Source: Clostridium_B lapidicellarium (GTDB lineage: Bacteria > Bacillota > Clostridia > Clostridiales > Clostridiaceae). From it: a DNA stretch of 64,000 nt. The stretch is from assembly GCF_041224415.1 (NCBI RefSeq), contig NZ_JBGFFE010000005.1, forward strand, positions 62,001 to 126,000, read 5' to 3'. The number at the start of each line of letters is the position of its first letter. Within the stretch, counting starts at the first letter, position 1. The notes beneath the pieces were generated by a model, which did no database searches, was not told where the DNA came from, and saw only the letters and a list, made by a program, of their open reading frames with translations. A program made the translations under genes and the position numbers. Shown here in pieces: positions 28,101 through 35,811 of this stretch.

Positions 28101-28523
28101 ATCTTTGATTATATTCCGCCACAGAAAACAAACCAAATTTTCACGCCAAAACGTGTGGTCAAGAACATGGTTGATCGCCTGGAGCAGGAGAATCCCGGGT
28201 GCTTCGATGATCCGAACAATACATTTGCTGACCTTTATATGAAATCGGGTATGTATATCACAGAGATTGTTACCCGCCTATACCAAAGCAACCGTATGAA
28301 AGTTTTGTATCCTGATAATGCGGAAAGATTGAATCATATCTTTGCAAAACAGGTATATGGTTGTGCACCGACAGAAATCATCTACCGGATTTGCCTAAGG
28401 TACATTCTTGGATTCAGTGATGAGATCCATATCGATAAGCACAATATTAAGCTATGCGACACGCTGGATTATGCAAAGAACGGAACGCTTGAAAAAGAGA
28501 TGAAAAAGCTGTTCAACCTGTAA
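25110..28523 (+). CDS. GIY-YIG-like nuclease/SF2 helicase fusion with methylase-like C-terminus
   Basis: About 1137 residues, the putative restriction subunit paired with the preceding methylase. Residues about 15-100 resemble a T5orf172/GIY-YIG nuclease domain (AYTTPG, KIGFTERDVETRIKEQ). A superfamily 2 helicase follows: Walker A AKPRFGKT (158-165), DEAH (280-283), SGTPFKAL, and motif V/VI TGVTIPEW with FRAQNP near residues 510-545. A charged, partly coiled-coil region occupies about 690-880. The C-terminus (about 1009-1090) carries methylase-like FTPKRVVKNMV and FADLYMKSG. ATG 25110 overlaps the previous stop codon, with AAGGAG eight bases upstream. An ATP-dependent restriction role is inferred, not shown. 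Confidence 0.72.
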   Translation: MAGIKIQTAYPVVPQCYAYTTPGVPAHDGWTKIGFTERDVETRIKEQTHTVGVPHKTWWHLRAAYMTEPFGTFTDKDFHAYLKKLSVDREEGTEWFCIAPNTAKGDFVDFTQNHGVVSDDDADAVIPYKLRDEQNKAVEIALDYFKSHSNGEFLWNAKPRFGKTLSAYDLCKRLDATNILIVTNRPAIANSWYSDYETFFGPQSGYLFVSNVDGIKDKKYVMSRQEYLDKVLDGNSHAKGCIEFVSLQDLKGSLYFGGQYDKLSEVSADKGLNWDIMIVDEAHEGVDTYKTDTAFNHIKRKWTLHLSGTPFKALANDKFAEDAIFNWTYADEQKKKRDWNDSSEIENPYENLPRLSLFTYQMSDIIRDKVKQGVVLADNDVEEYAFDLNEFFKTNESGKFIHDADVDKFLDALTRQEKFPFSTPELRNELKHTFWLLNRVASAKALAKKLELHPVFKDYHIILAAGDGKLDDDDENEKAFDRVTKAIKEYDKTITLSVGQLTTGVTIPEWTAVLMLSNMASPALYMQAAFRAQNPCLFHDAQGNSYRKQNAYVFDFDPARTLTIFEKFANDLIPETAGDKGDFDQRKKHVRELLNFFPVYGEDDQGSMIELDAESVLTIPRHIHAKEVVERGFMSNFLFANISGIFGAPKEIIDLINGMQAIEEPKTLAPVEVDEGTADKLNLNEKGNVEVPKEQVIGTASELFGDKVYGDVDQKLAAAVEDITKQVEMTKDPKKDELKELREKFSKPIANTLIDSAKTQYGHDLKKSTQNQMERKIQDTTDTVVNHEYGDYAIRNHQLVKERKDKIADAQKSGAPMSEISKLDEEYKKRSIKEYNSMVNSIYQKLHSNETVKKAAETIVKTVETEKLNNKKDSIEGSVRDHLRGFSRTIPAFLMAYGDENTALANFDSLVPADVFWEVTVNPQSGEGVTLEQFRLLRDGGDYYQKDENGNKIRDEEHKKHFDGHLFDEVVFNDAVLEFMKKRAKLADYFNETSKGDIFDYIPPQKTNQIFTPKRVVKNMVDRLEQENPGCFDDPNNTFADLYMKSGMYITEIVTRLYQSNRMKVLYPDNAERLNHIFAKQVYGCAPTEIIYRICLRYILGFSDEIHIDKHNIKLCDTLDYAKNGTLEKEMKKLFNL

Positions 28524-28552
28524 GGTAAATTGCCTATCAAGACAACTTACTC

Positions 28553-30121
28553 TTATTTGTTTATATCGACGCTTACACCGGACTTAAATTCCACGGTGAA
28601 TTTGTCCTCGTAGACAGTGATTTTCTGAATCAGCCGTTTGACCAGAGTCTCATCAAATTCAGTAAGTTCAGTCGGCTGAGCGGCGATGAATTTCTGCAAC
28701 TCGCGGATGCGGCTTAAGGTTTCATCCTGCAGCGTGTTTTCGGATTCGGATTGCTGTTTCTGTGCGCGGAGCCGAAAAATCTCATCTGTGATGGCCTTGT
28801 AATCGTCCTGATTGTTTGCTTTTTTGATGAGCTCTATTTGCAGTTCTTCCAGCCGTTTCTGAATCCCCTCTGGCGAAAGGGTATCTGTTTGCCGTACGGC
28901 AGCGGCGATATTTTGCTGCAGGGCGTTTGTGAAGTGGTCTTTATCTTCAAGGACCCGATTGATTGCTTTTATGGAAACGTTCTGTAATACGGTTTCGTTC
29001 ACCGTGCGGTTACGGCAGGGTTCTTTTGACGAAGTGGACTCCAACCGGCTGATGCAGCGCCAGACAATCGACTTTTTGCCCCGGTTGTACCAGTGAATTC
29101 GACGGTAAAGCTCCCCACATTCCCCGCAGTAGATCATCTGCGCGAACGGGTGGCTGCAGGAGAAATTCCTTTTTCTGCCGGAAGGGCTGACATACACCAC
29201 ACGGCGGCGGACCAGTTCTTCCTGCACCTGCATGAAGATGTCCTTCGGGATAATGGCTTCATGGTCGGCTTCCACGTAGTATTGCGGAACCGTGCCGTTA
29301 TTCTTGATTCGCTTCTTGGTAAGGAAGTCGACCGTATAAGTCTTTTGAAGCAGGGCATCGCCCATGTACTTTTCGTTGCGGAGAATTTTGTTGATGGTAC
29401 TGGTGTGCCATTTCGTATTTCCGGCTCCGGTGAGGATGCCATCTGCCTCAAGCCCGATAGCAATCTTGTCCATGCTGGAGCCTTCGAGGTATTCGCGGTA
29501 AATTCTCTTTACAATCTCTGCCTGTTCCGGGTCAATGATGAGATGGCCGTTCTCGTCTTTGGTATAACCGAGAAATCGGTTGTGATTGACCTGCACTTTT
29601 CCCTGCTGGTAGCGGTACTGCAGGCCGAGCTTTACGTTTTGCGAAAGGCTCTGACTTTCCTGCTGGGCAAGGCTGGCCATGATTGTCAGCAAGACTTCAC
29701 CTTTTGCATCCAATGTATTGATGGATTCCTTTTCAAAGTAGACCGGGATGTTCTTGTCCTTGAGCTGCCGGATGTATTTCAGGCAGTCCAGCGTGTTTCG
29801 GGCAAACCGGCTGATGGATTTTGTGATAATCATATCGATGTTTCCAGCCATGCAGTCGTCAATCATCCGGTTGAATTCATTCCGCTTCTTGGTGTTCGTG
29901 CCGGAGATGCCGTCGTCGGCGTAGATGCCTGCGAACTCCCATTCCGGATTCTTCTGAATGTATTCCGTGTAGTGTTTGACCTGTGCGTCGTAGCTTGTCG
30001 CCTGTTCATCACTGTCCGTACTAACCCGGCAGTAGGCTGCAACTTTCAGCCTTGGATTTTCTTCATTTCTCTCATTGTTCCCGACCTGCCTTTTTGCAGG
30101 AATGAGCATGACTTTTCCCAT
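28553..30121 (-). CDS. Large serine recombinase (third of cluster)
   Basis: A 522-residue site-specific recombinase. The N-terminal resolvase domain has the catalytic serine in YCRVSTDS and the Arg-rich ITKSISRFARN segment. A recombinase domain (about 170-280), a zinc ribbon with CGECGELY near residue 345 and a C-terminal coiled coil follow. This is the layout of phage integrases such as phiC31 relatives, though somewhat short. It is the last gene in the leftward phage transcript, overlapping the previous recombinase-like gene by 76 bases. It is a candidate integrase for the phage module, or with its neighbours for the whole rlmD element. Confidence 0.88.
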   Translation of the reverse strand: MGKVMLIPAKRQVGNNERNEENPRLKVAAYCRVSTDSDEQATSYDAQVKHYTEYIQKNPEWEFAGIYADDGISGTNTKKRNEFNRMIDDCMAGNIDMIITKSISRFARNTLDCLKYIRQLKDKNIPVYFEKESINTLDAKGEVLLTIMASLAQQESQSLSQNVKLGLQYRYQQGKVQVNHNRFLGYTKDENGHLIIDPEQAEIVKRIYREYLEGSSMDKIAIGLEADGILTGAGNTKWHTSTINKILRNEKYMGDALLQKTYTVDFLTKKRIKNNGTVPQYYVEADHEAIIPKDIFMQVQEELVRRRVVYVSPSGRKRNFSCSHPFAQMIYCGECGELYRRIHWYNRGKKSIVWRCISRLESTSSKEPCRNRTVNETVLQNVSIKAINRVLEDKDHFTNALQQNIAAAVRQTDTLSPEGIQKRLEELQIELIKKANNQDDYKAITDEIFRLRAQKQQSESENTLQDETLSRIRELQKFIAAQPTELTEFDETLVKRLIQKITVYEDKFTVEFKSGVSVDINK

Positions 30122-30537
30122 GAATCTGCCTCGCTTTCAATCCGCCCATAGAGGTATTCCGCCTGCAGAACCGGGTCGTTAAAATGCTTTTCTGCAGGTT
30201 TTACGGAAAACCTCGTCGGCGGTGCCTGTGGAACTGTTTCCTTTCTCCTGTTCTTCCGGCCGAGCTTCTCAGCACGGCTTTCCAACTCTTCCTCTGCTTT
30301 CCGGAATGTATCTGCATCGATAATGGCCGGATAGAAGTCATCGCCGAGGTAATGCCGGTTTCTCAGGATGCGTTTTGCAGAGCAGTGGTACATTTCAATA
30401 CCGGCTTCTTTGGCGGCCCCGGCAAGGGAAAGTCCGGAAAGATAACTGGCGTAAAGCTTTCGTATTTTCTGGGCATTCTCTTTGTCAACGACGGCAATTC
30501 CGTTTTCAATCCGGTATCCGAATGGTGTATGTCCCAT
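30046..30537 (-). CDS. Recombinase-domain-only protein (second of serine recombinase cluster)
   Basis: 163 residues that match the recombinase (DNA-binding) domain of large serine recombinases, starting at GHTPFGYRIENG, but without the catalytic resolvase domain and zinc ribbon. It overlaps the downstream recombinase gene by 76 bases and follows the upstream one by four bases, so all three are coupled. Rather than a random fragment it is probably an accessory DNA-binding protein, since compact trios of this sort occur in clostridial elements; its role in directionality is only a guess. Confidence 0.75.
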   Translation of the reverse strand: MGHTPFGYRIENGIAVVDKENAQKIRKLYASYLSGLSLAGAAKEAGIEMYHCSAKRILRNRHYLGDDFYPAIIDADTFRKAEEELESRAEKLGRKNRRKETVPQAPPTRFSVKPAEKHFNDPVLQAEYLYGRIESEADSWEKSCSFLQKGRSGTMREMKKIQG

Positions 30538-30541
30538 GGCC

Positions 30542-32101
30542 TCAAATCCTTTCTGTCAGCGTCAGACCGCATTTCATCTCAAAGCAGAGTTCATTTCTAG
30601 ATTTTACAAGAATGCGGTTAACGAATTTTTCAAAAAGCACCCCGTCAAAATCATCCAGCATGACGCCTTTTTCCGTAAAATGGAGAAGGGCGGTCGCTTC
30701 TGTAACCGTGTGGATGCCTTCACTTTTTCGGTTATTCAGGGAATCAGCTTCCGCCCGGAGGTCATTGGCCTGCATCAGGAGTTCATTCTTTTCTTTGCTG
30801 TAAAGGATTTTATCGAGGTATCCTTGTGCCATGAGTTTCTGTAGCGTTTCACGCTGTTCGGCATTCTGCAGCAAGAGCGTCTGAATTTTCTGGACGCGGC
30901 GAACCGCATCGTCGGCAGATGAGCTTTTGATGGTATCAACATAGGGCTTCAGAATGAAACGGTGCGCAAAGACCAGCTTGTTTATCATGGTGACAAAGGC
31001 AAGCTGAATCGTATCTTCTCTGATGAATTTCATCGAGCACTTGCTCTTGTCCTCAATGTGCGTTTTGCAGCACCATGCAGCATATTTGAAATCGCTGCAG
31101 GTGTGGATTCTTCTCTTGAAGGTGCTGCCGCATTCTCCACAGATGATCTTCCCGGAAAATGGATACCGATTCTGATATTTGCGGCTTCCCTTCTCTACAC
31201 CTTTTTCAGCGGCGCGTTCACGAATGAGTGCCGCCGCCATGTTGAAATCTTCATGGCTGATGATTGCTTCATGATGGTTCTGCAATAAATACCGGTTTTT
31301 CTCACCGCGATTGTGATGCCGGTTAAACTGGGAATCGGTATAAGTCTTTTGAAACAGGCAGTCGCCAGTGTATTTTTCATTGGCCAATATGTCGCGGACA
31401 GTCGTACTGGTCCAATGTCCGCTTCTCCTGCTGGGAATATGCCCGGCATTGAGTTCCTTCGCAATGGCAGGGCTGCTTTTTCCAGACAGCGTTTCAGAAA
31501 AAATCTGTTTTACAACTTGGGCCTGAGCGGGATTGATAACCATCTTTTCTCCGTCCCAGTCATAGCCGTAGGGCGGGTAACTGATTTTGAAGGTCCCGCT
31601 TTCAAATCGTTTCTGAACCGACCATTTGTCATTCTGCGAAATGGAAACAGATTCGTTTTGAGCCATACTGGAGAGGATGGAAAGGAACAGTTCGCTTTCC
31701 ATTGCCCCGGTGTTGATGTCTTCCTTTTCAAAGTAAACGGGAATATTCAGCGTGAGAAGCTTTCGTGTCAGTTCCAGACAGTCGGCCGTATTCCGGGAGA
31801 AACGGCTGATGGATTTGGTTACGATGAAATCAATCTTTCCAGCTTTGCAGTCGGCCATCATTTTCCGCAGCTGAGGACGCTTCTCTTTTTTGGTTCCCGT
31901 GATGCCTTCATCGTAATAAAGCCCGGCGAACTTCCAGTCATCGCGCGACTTGATGTAACTTTCATAGTGCTCCTTCTGGGCCTTCAGGCTTTCTGCCTGT
32001 TCATTAGAATCGGTCGAAACACGGCAGTAAGCAGCTGCGCGAAGTTTCCTGCCATTATAATTGACCTTTTTGTTTTCCCCAATTTTTGTGACCTTTTTCA
32101 T
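30542..32101 (-). CDS. Large serine recombinase (first of cluster)
   Basis: A 519-residue serine recombinase with the catalytic serine in YCRVSTDS, the VTKSISRFSRN helix, the recombinase domain (about 175-280), a zinc ribbon CGECGSTF near residue 325 and a C-terminal coiled coil. It is not a recent copy of the third recombinase: the proteins share fold and motifs but differ throughout. The gene starts behind a promoter-like box (about 32122-32154) shared with two other places in the phage module, suggesting the recombinase trio has its own promoter. Confidence 0.88.
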   Translation of the reverse strand: MKKVTKIGENKKVNYNGRKLRAAAYCRVSTDSNEQAESLKAQKEHYESYIKSRDDWKFAGLYYDEGITGTKKEKRPQLRKMMADCKAGKIDFIVTKSISRFSRNTADCLELTRKLLTLNIPVYFEKEDINTGAMESELFLSILSSMAQNESVSISQNDKWSVQKRFESGTFKISYPPYGYDWDGEKMVINPAQAQVVKQIFSETLSGKSSPAIAKELNAGHIPSRRSGHWTSTTVRDILANEKYTGDCLFQKTYTDSQFNRHHNRGEKNRYLLQNHHEAIISHEDFNMAAALIRERAAEKGVEKGSRKYQNRYPFSGKIICGECGSTFKRRIHTCSDFKYAAWCCKTHIEDKSKCSMKFIREDTIQLAFVTMINKLVFAHRFILKPYVDTIKSSSADDAVRRVQKIQTLLLQNAEQRETLQKLMAQGYLDKILYSKEKNELLMQANDLRAEADSLNNRKSEGIHTVTEATALLHFTEKGVMLDDFDGVLFEKFVNRILVKSRNELCFEMKCGLTLTERI

Positions 32102-32121
32102 ACACTCACCTCCTTCTGGTA

Positions 32122-32154
32122 CGTCTATTTATCACTCTGATTGCCGGAACTATC
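32122..32154 (-). promoter_or_regulatory. Phage promoter-like box, copy 1
   Basis: On the minus strand TTGATA, then CAGAGTGATAAATA, about 20-50 bp upstream of the recombinase start codon at 32101. The same arrangement occurs at 39873-39905 and 41095-41127. It reads as a sigma-A-like promoter with -35 TTGATA and a weak -10 within GTGATAAAT. Confidence 0.5.
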
Positions 32155-32359
32155 AAGCAATTTCCGGCATGATTTCCACGTACAGAGGAGAGAAAGTTCT
32201 GCGGTTGATGTCCGTTAATTTGTTGAATTCAGCTTGAGAAATCAGATCGTTTGTAAGCATGATTTCTGCAATTTTCTGGGCGCGGTAGTAATCAAAATCA
32301 CCCTGCAGCTTTTTCTGTGTAAAGAATCCGGTATGATTCGTTTTTGCTTCTTCTGCCAT
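32153..32359 (-). CDS. Small conserved phage protein, SHOCT-like
   Basis: 68 residues. The middle part (YYRAQKIAEIMLTNDLISQAEFNKL) has the helical spacing and the E(F)xxL ending of SHOCT-type short oligomerisation domains. The gene stands between the holin terminator and the recombinase trio, preceded by GGAGGTGG and by copy A of the leader motif. Function unknown. Confidence 0.65.
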   Translation of the reverse strand: MAEEAKTNHTGFFTQKKLQGDFDYYRAQKIAEIMLTNDLISQAEFNKLTDINRRTFSPLYVEIMPEIA

Positions 32360-32371
32360 CGGTTATCCACC

Positions 32372-32408
32372 TCCACTTTTCACTGGAGATGGAGGAACGA
32401 CTTGAGCG
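32372..32408 (-). repeat. Dispersed leader motif, copy A
   Basis: On the minus strand CGCTCAAGTCGT, a short variable segment, then ATCTCCAGTGAAAAGTGG. It is one of four copies in the phage module (others at 48732, 49614 and 54722). It stands between the terminator at 32418 and the start of the small gene at 32359. Confidence 0.75.
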
Positions 32409-32417
32409 AAAGAAAAT

Positions 32418-32460
32418 AAAAAAAGCCTGCGGGTATTCCGATGAGGGAACACTCGCAGGC
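32418..32460 (-). terminator. Terminator after the holin gene
   Basis: A long near-perfect stem (GCCTGCG-GTATTCC with GGGAACACTCGCAGGC, 32424-32460) is followed on the minus strand by a run of seven T (complement of 32418-32424). Confidence 0.88.
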
Positions 32461-32566
32461 GGGGTGGATGCACAATATGTTATCTTACTGAAATTTGCTT
32501 TTCGACTTGTTGGAATCAATAAAGAACCGCCATACCGATATGTCGATTCCTTTGATTCCAGTCATG

Positions 32567-32980
32567 TTACTTGTCCTCCTTTTCATCACGGTCATGGAGC
32601 TGTTCCAGCACAGTCTTGAGCTTTTCCGGTATCGGAAGTCCCAGGTGTGCCGCATTCTCTGTCAGAGACAGCCCTTCGTTTGAGAGATAGAAGAAGATGA
32701 TTGCCGTCCGGAGCACGCCCGGCTGGCCGAGAACCTGCACGTCAATTACGTTTCCGATTCCGACCAGCAGAAAAATCAGCACCTTCCGGCAGATTCCCCT
32801 GAAACCGACCTCGGATGAAAGTTTTTTGTCCGAAACTGCACACAGGACGCCGGTGATGTAGTCGCAGATGACGAAGAGGAGCAGCGCATAAAGCAGGCCG
32901 TCGCAGCCGCCGAGAAAATAGCCGAGCCACCCGCCGATGGCGGCAAACACAAATTGTATGAAATTCCAGAATTCCTTCAT
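32567..32980 (-). CDS. Phage holin (toxin secretion/phage lysis holin family)
   Basis: About 137 residues with three hydrophobic segments (about 5-25, 28-48 and 65-85) and a hydrophilic tail, ending LPIPEKLKTVLEQL. The layout and the GGWLGYFLGG and DYITGVL signatures are typical of clostridial phage holins, which permeabilise the membrane for endolysin release. ATG 32980 has a perfect AAGGAGG nine bases upstream. Unusually, no endolysin gene lies next to it, and the gene directly upstream is a head-closure gene rather than tail fibre. Confidence 0.85.
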   Translation of the reverse strand: MKEFWNFIQFVFAAIGGWLGYFLGGCDGLLYALLLFVICDYITGVLCAVSDKKLSSEVGFRGICRKVLIFLLVGIGNVIDVQVLGQPGVLRTAIIFFYLSNEGLSLTENAAHLGLPIPEKLKTVLEQLHDRDEKEDK

Positions 32981-33010
32981 GAGATATGCCTCCTTGTACA
33001 TTTACATATG

Positions 33011-33045
33011 AAAAGCGGCCGCCTGTATGGACGACCGCTCAAAAG
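33011..33045 (-). terminator. Terminator at the end of the head gene module
   Basis: A stem of about nine base pairs (minus strand AGCGGTCGTC with GGCGGCCGCT) around a 7-nt loop, followed by TTTT. It lies only three bases past the head-closure stop codon, where tail genes would normally begin. Confidence 0.65.
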
Positions 33046-33048
33046 AAA

Positions 33049-33408
33049 TTAACCGTTCAGAGAAGCCTTGACTTTAAAAACTGTCCATTCGCGGTGCTGG
33101 TCCGGGTCCATCGGGTCGATGATTGTGTAAACAATACTGCCGCGGATCAGCCTGCAGAAAGCGGTGATCAGCGGATTATACCGCATGACGACATTCGCCG
33201 CGTCAATCACCTGGACAGACTGGGCAATCCATGCTTCGGAGCCGCCCAAAGGATACCATTTGCACCGCAGATAGCGGGGCGGATCGCTGGAAAGCGTGTT
33301 GCCAAGGTCAATCCAGCTTGTTGTCTGATGAATACCTGTACCGGTGACAACTTTTCTCTGAATGCGGATTATGGTCCGCAGCTCGCTGATATGCATTTTA
33401 TATCTCAT
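33049..33408 (-). CDS. Phage head closure/head-tail adaptor protein
   Basis: About 119 residues. The N-terminal RYKMHISELRTIIRIQ and the later EWTVFKVKASLNG end fit the SPP1 gp16-like/HK97 gp7-like head closure family, which sits below the connector and blocks DNA leakage before tail attachment. The start ATG 33408 has AGGAG nine bases upstream; a longer frame running back into the connector gene is a shadow. It is the last head gene before the terminator, and no tail genes follow. Confidence 0.75.
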   Translation of the reverse strand: MRYKMHISELRTIIRIQRKVVTGTGIHQTTSWIDLGNTLSSDPPRYLRCKWYPLGGSEAWIAQSVQVIDAANVVMRYNPLITAFCRLIRGSIVYTIIDPMDPDQHREWTVFKVKASLNG

Positions 33409-33419
33409 GGCAGACACTC

Positions 33420-33695
33420 CTAAAACGCGTCTTTGCGGATACCAAAAAGGAGAGTGCGGAGCATGGAAGTCAGTCCTCCAAAATCCGCGTTCTCCCGGTT
33501 TTCGTATAGATAGGCCACCGCGTAAAGTTCCGCAATCCGCGCGGTTTCTTTTGAAGCAAGAAGTTCTGCTTCGTCTACACGTGCAATGTCCATACACAGC
33601 TTCTCTGCTGTTTCTATAAATCCCGTTATCACGGAATCCTCATCTGTAGAGTCAATATGCAGATAAAGCTTTGCTTCATCCAGTGTAATCAGCAT
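33420..33695 (-). CDS. Phage head-tail connector protein (gp6-like)
   Basis: 91 residues, starting MLITLDEAKLYLHID, the typical opening of the HK97 gp6-like connector family (DNA packaging/head-tail joining). It lies between major capsid and head closure genes, the conserved order. An all-helical small protein expected to form a ring under the portal. Confidence 0.82.
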   Translation of the reverse strand: MLITLDEAKLYLHIDSTDEDSVITGFIETAEKLCMDIARVDEAELLASKETARIAELYAVAYLYENRENADFGGLTSMLRTLLFGIRKDAF

Positions 33696-33735
33696 GATGT
33701 GTCACCGCCTCTGTTCTACTTTTGAATCAGTTGAT

Positions 33736-34932
33736 TCAGGCACTTGCTCCAGCTTTCAGGATCTGGACAGCTTCCGGCAGCACAAGCTTGCCGTCGACAC
33801 GTTCCTTCGCCACATAGCCGATCATTCCGTTACCGGCAAAGAGCTCGCGGAGTTCCTGAAAACTTCTGGTTCCTCTGTCACCGATGTTGTAGTAGCTGAA
33901 ATCACCGAAGGCGATCGCGGCTTTTCCGGCTTCAAGAGCAGGCGCATAAGCGGAAGTGCGCACAGCGTAGCCGCAAAGCCTGTCCGGTTCGCCAGCCTGA
34001 TAGGACGGCTGCCAGATGTAGGCCTGGTTGTTGTCCTTGAGTTTGCGGATTGCCGCGAGGGTGGAGTCATTCAGAATAAAGCAGGCGTTCTTGCGGTACG
34101 GGCGCTTCAAGGCATAAATCAGGGTGAGAATATCATCCGTCGCGAGCTTTGTACCACTTAAGGTTACAGCCGTTACACCGCCGCCCTTGTCCGCAAAGAT
34201 GCCGGTCGGCTTTCCGGTTCCGCTGCCGTTCAGGAAAGCGTCCTCTTCGGCATTGCCGAGCGCCTTGCCGAACTGGTCAATGATGTAGTTTTCCAGATTG
34301 AAGGCGTTGTCGTAAAGCAGTTCCTCGGTTACCTTGATGGCCACGTGGAGCTTGTGTGCATCAAGGACGATCTGGTCGAACGTCGCATCTCCGAAAGTCA
34401 ACGCTTCGCCTTCCTCAATCCATGCCGCTGCGGGTTTCGTTCCCGCAATGTTGATCTTGTGCTCGCCGGACGTAGTGATGGTCGTTGCAAAGCTGCGGAA
34501 GATGTTTTCTTCTGTGAGTTTGTCGATAAGGCGGGAGTCCCATTCTTCCGGAACGAGGTAACCGCCGTTCGCGTCAGTGCCTTCCTGCAGAATGTCCGAC
34601 ACCTGATGGAAGCCGCTGCGCATGGCTGTGAGCATTGCTTTCGCGTAGGCGTCAGATGCTCTGCCGTGTTTCTCCGGCTTATTCTCTGTTCCGGCACCTG
34701 GCTTCCCGGTAAGGGGAATATTGACCGGCTGGCTCATCTGTTCCTCGATAGACTTTTGGCGGTTCAGCCTGTCGATTTCCTTTGTGAGGCCGGTGATTTC
34801 CTTTTCCATCTTGTCGTAGGCGGCTCCGTCTTCCTCAGAAAGGATGCCGCCGCTGCTGCGGTGGGATTCGAGAAATGCCTTTGCCGTTTCCCACGCCTTG
34901 GCTCTCTTATTAATTAATTCCTGTACATTCAT
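33736..34932 (-). CDS. Major capsid protein, HK97 fold
   Basis: 398 residues. An N-terminal coiled-coil scaffold-like delta region (about 1-65) is followed by a charged linker (about 70-95), the likely cleavage zone. The mature HK97-fold domain includes GGYLVPEEW, AAAWIEEGEALTFGD and the GDFSYYNIGDRG segment near the C-terminus. An AGGAGGA ribosome site precedes the ATG. Its protease is encoded just upstream. Confidence 0.93.
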   Translation of the reverse strand: MNVQELINKRAKAWETAKAFLESHRSSGGILSEEDGAAYDKMEKEITGLTKEIDRLNRQKSIEEQMSQPVNIPLTGKPGAGTENKPEKHGRASDAYAKAMLTAMRSGFHQVSDILQEGTDANGGYLVPEEWDSRLIDKLTEENIFRSFATTITTSGEHKINIAGTKPAAAWIEEGEALTFGDATFDQIVLDAHKLHVAIKVTEELLYDNAFNLENYIIDQFGKALGNAEEDAFLNGSGTGKPTGIFADKGGGVTAVTLSGTKLATDDILTLIYALKRPYRKNACFILNDSTLAAIRKLKDNNQAYIWQPSYQAGEPDRLCGYAVRTSAYAPALEAGKAAIAFGDFSYYNIGDRGTRSFQELRELFAGNGMIGYVAKERVDGKLVLPEAVQILKAGASA

Positions 34933-34947
34933 GATGTTGTCCTCCTA

Positions 34948-35811
34948 TTAAATGAACTGTTTCATGAGGTCGAGACGCTTTTCGAGGTCTTCGACCGATC
35001 TGCCTGTGTTGTAAACTTTTGCCTGCTTTTCGTTATCAGGCGGTTTTTCGGAATGTTCCCTGCAGTAGTCGCAGAGCTTCTTGTTCATGGCTGCCGCAGC
35101 TCTGTAACGGGAGAAGAGCATGGATTTCGGCTCAACCTCATCGGATTCCTTTTCTGATGTGCTTCTTTCGTCCGGTTCATCCTCAGCAGGTGTTTCGTCA
35201 GGCTCTGTTTCCGGTTTTCTACCATAGAGGGAGCTCCTCTCAATCACACCGTCCGCAAAATGCAGCTCGACTGCTTTCCCAGCATTCATCCAGGTCTCTT
35301 CATCCATGAGCTTACTGAGTTTATTCCTCGAAAGGCCGGTCTTTGTCTGGTAGGCGTTGACGATGGAGTTTTTCACCTCGTCCAACATTTCGATTGTCTT
35401 CTGCATCTCACCGGCATTGCCCATTGCGACTGTGCTCGGATTGTGAATCATGAGCATTGAAACTGGAGACATCAAAACTTCGTCGCCCGCCATCGCAATG
35501 ACGCTTGCCGCGGAAGCCGCAAGACCGTCAATCTTAATTGTGACCTTGCCCTTGTAGTCGCGGAGCATGTTGTAAATCTGTGCTGCCGCAAAACAGTCAC
35601 CGCCCGGAGAGTTCAGCCATACCGTGATGTCGCCGGAGCTGCTTTCCAATTCCGATCTAAAAAGAGCCGGAGTGACGTCGTCGTCAAACCAGCTCTCTTC
35701 TGCGATTGTCCCGTCAAGGAACAACATCCGTTCTTCCGTTTCCTGTCCGGGATTTGCTGGATCGGGCAGCTTATTTCTTGCCCATCTCCAGAACTTGTTT
35801 GTCTTTCCCAT
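34948..35811 (-). CDS. ClpP-like phage prohead protease
   Basis: About 287 residues with a ClpP/crotonase fold: WLNSPGGDCFAAAQIY, the catalytic Ser in ASAASVIAMAG and the catalytic His in MLMIHNPST, followed by an acidic C-terminal tail. ClpP-type proteases cleave the capsid delta domain in many Firmicute phages. The start ATG 35811 has AAGGAGG upstream and lies inside the end of the portal gene (41-base overlap), so translation is coupled. Confidence 0.9.
   Translation of the reverse strand: MGKTNKFWRWARNKLPDPANPGQETEERMLFLDGTIAEESWFDDDVTPALFRSELESSSGDITVWLNSPGGDCFAAAQIYNMLRDYKGKVTIKIDGLAASAASVIAMAGDEVLMSPVSMLMIHNPSTVAMGNAGEMQKTIEMLDEVKNSIVNAYQTKTGLSRNKLSKLMDEETWMNAGKAVELHFADGVIERSSLYGRKPETEPDETPAEDEPDERSTSEKESDEVEPKSMLFSRYRAAAAMNKKLCDYCREHSEKPPDNEKQAKVYNTGRSVEDLEKRLDLMKQFI

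Noticed and set aside
29093..30151. A 352-codon open frame on the plus strand
   Set aside because: It is antisense to the serine recombinase gene at 28553-30121, which has clear catalytic motifs; the plus-strand product has no recognisable domain and no ribosome site.
33049..33597. Longer version of the head closure gene starting at 33597
   Set aside because: The extra 63 codons overlap the connector gene out of frame; the AGGAG-led ATG at 33408 gives the normal family length.
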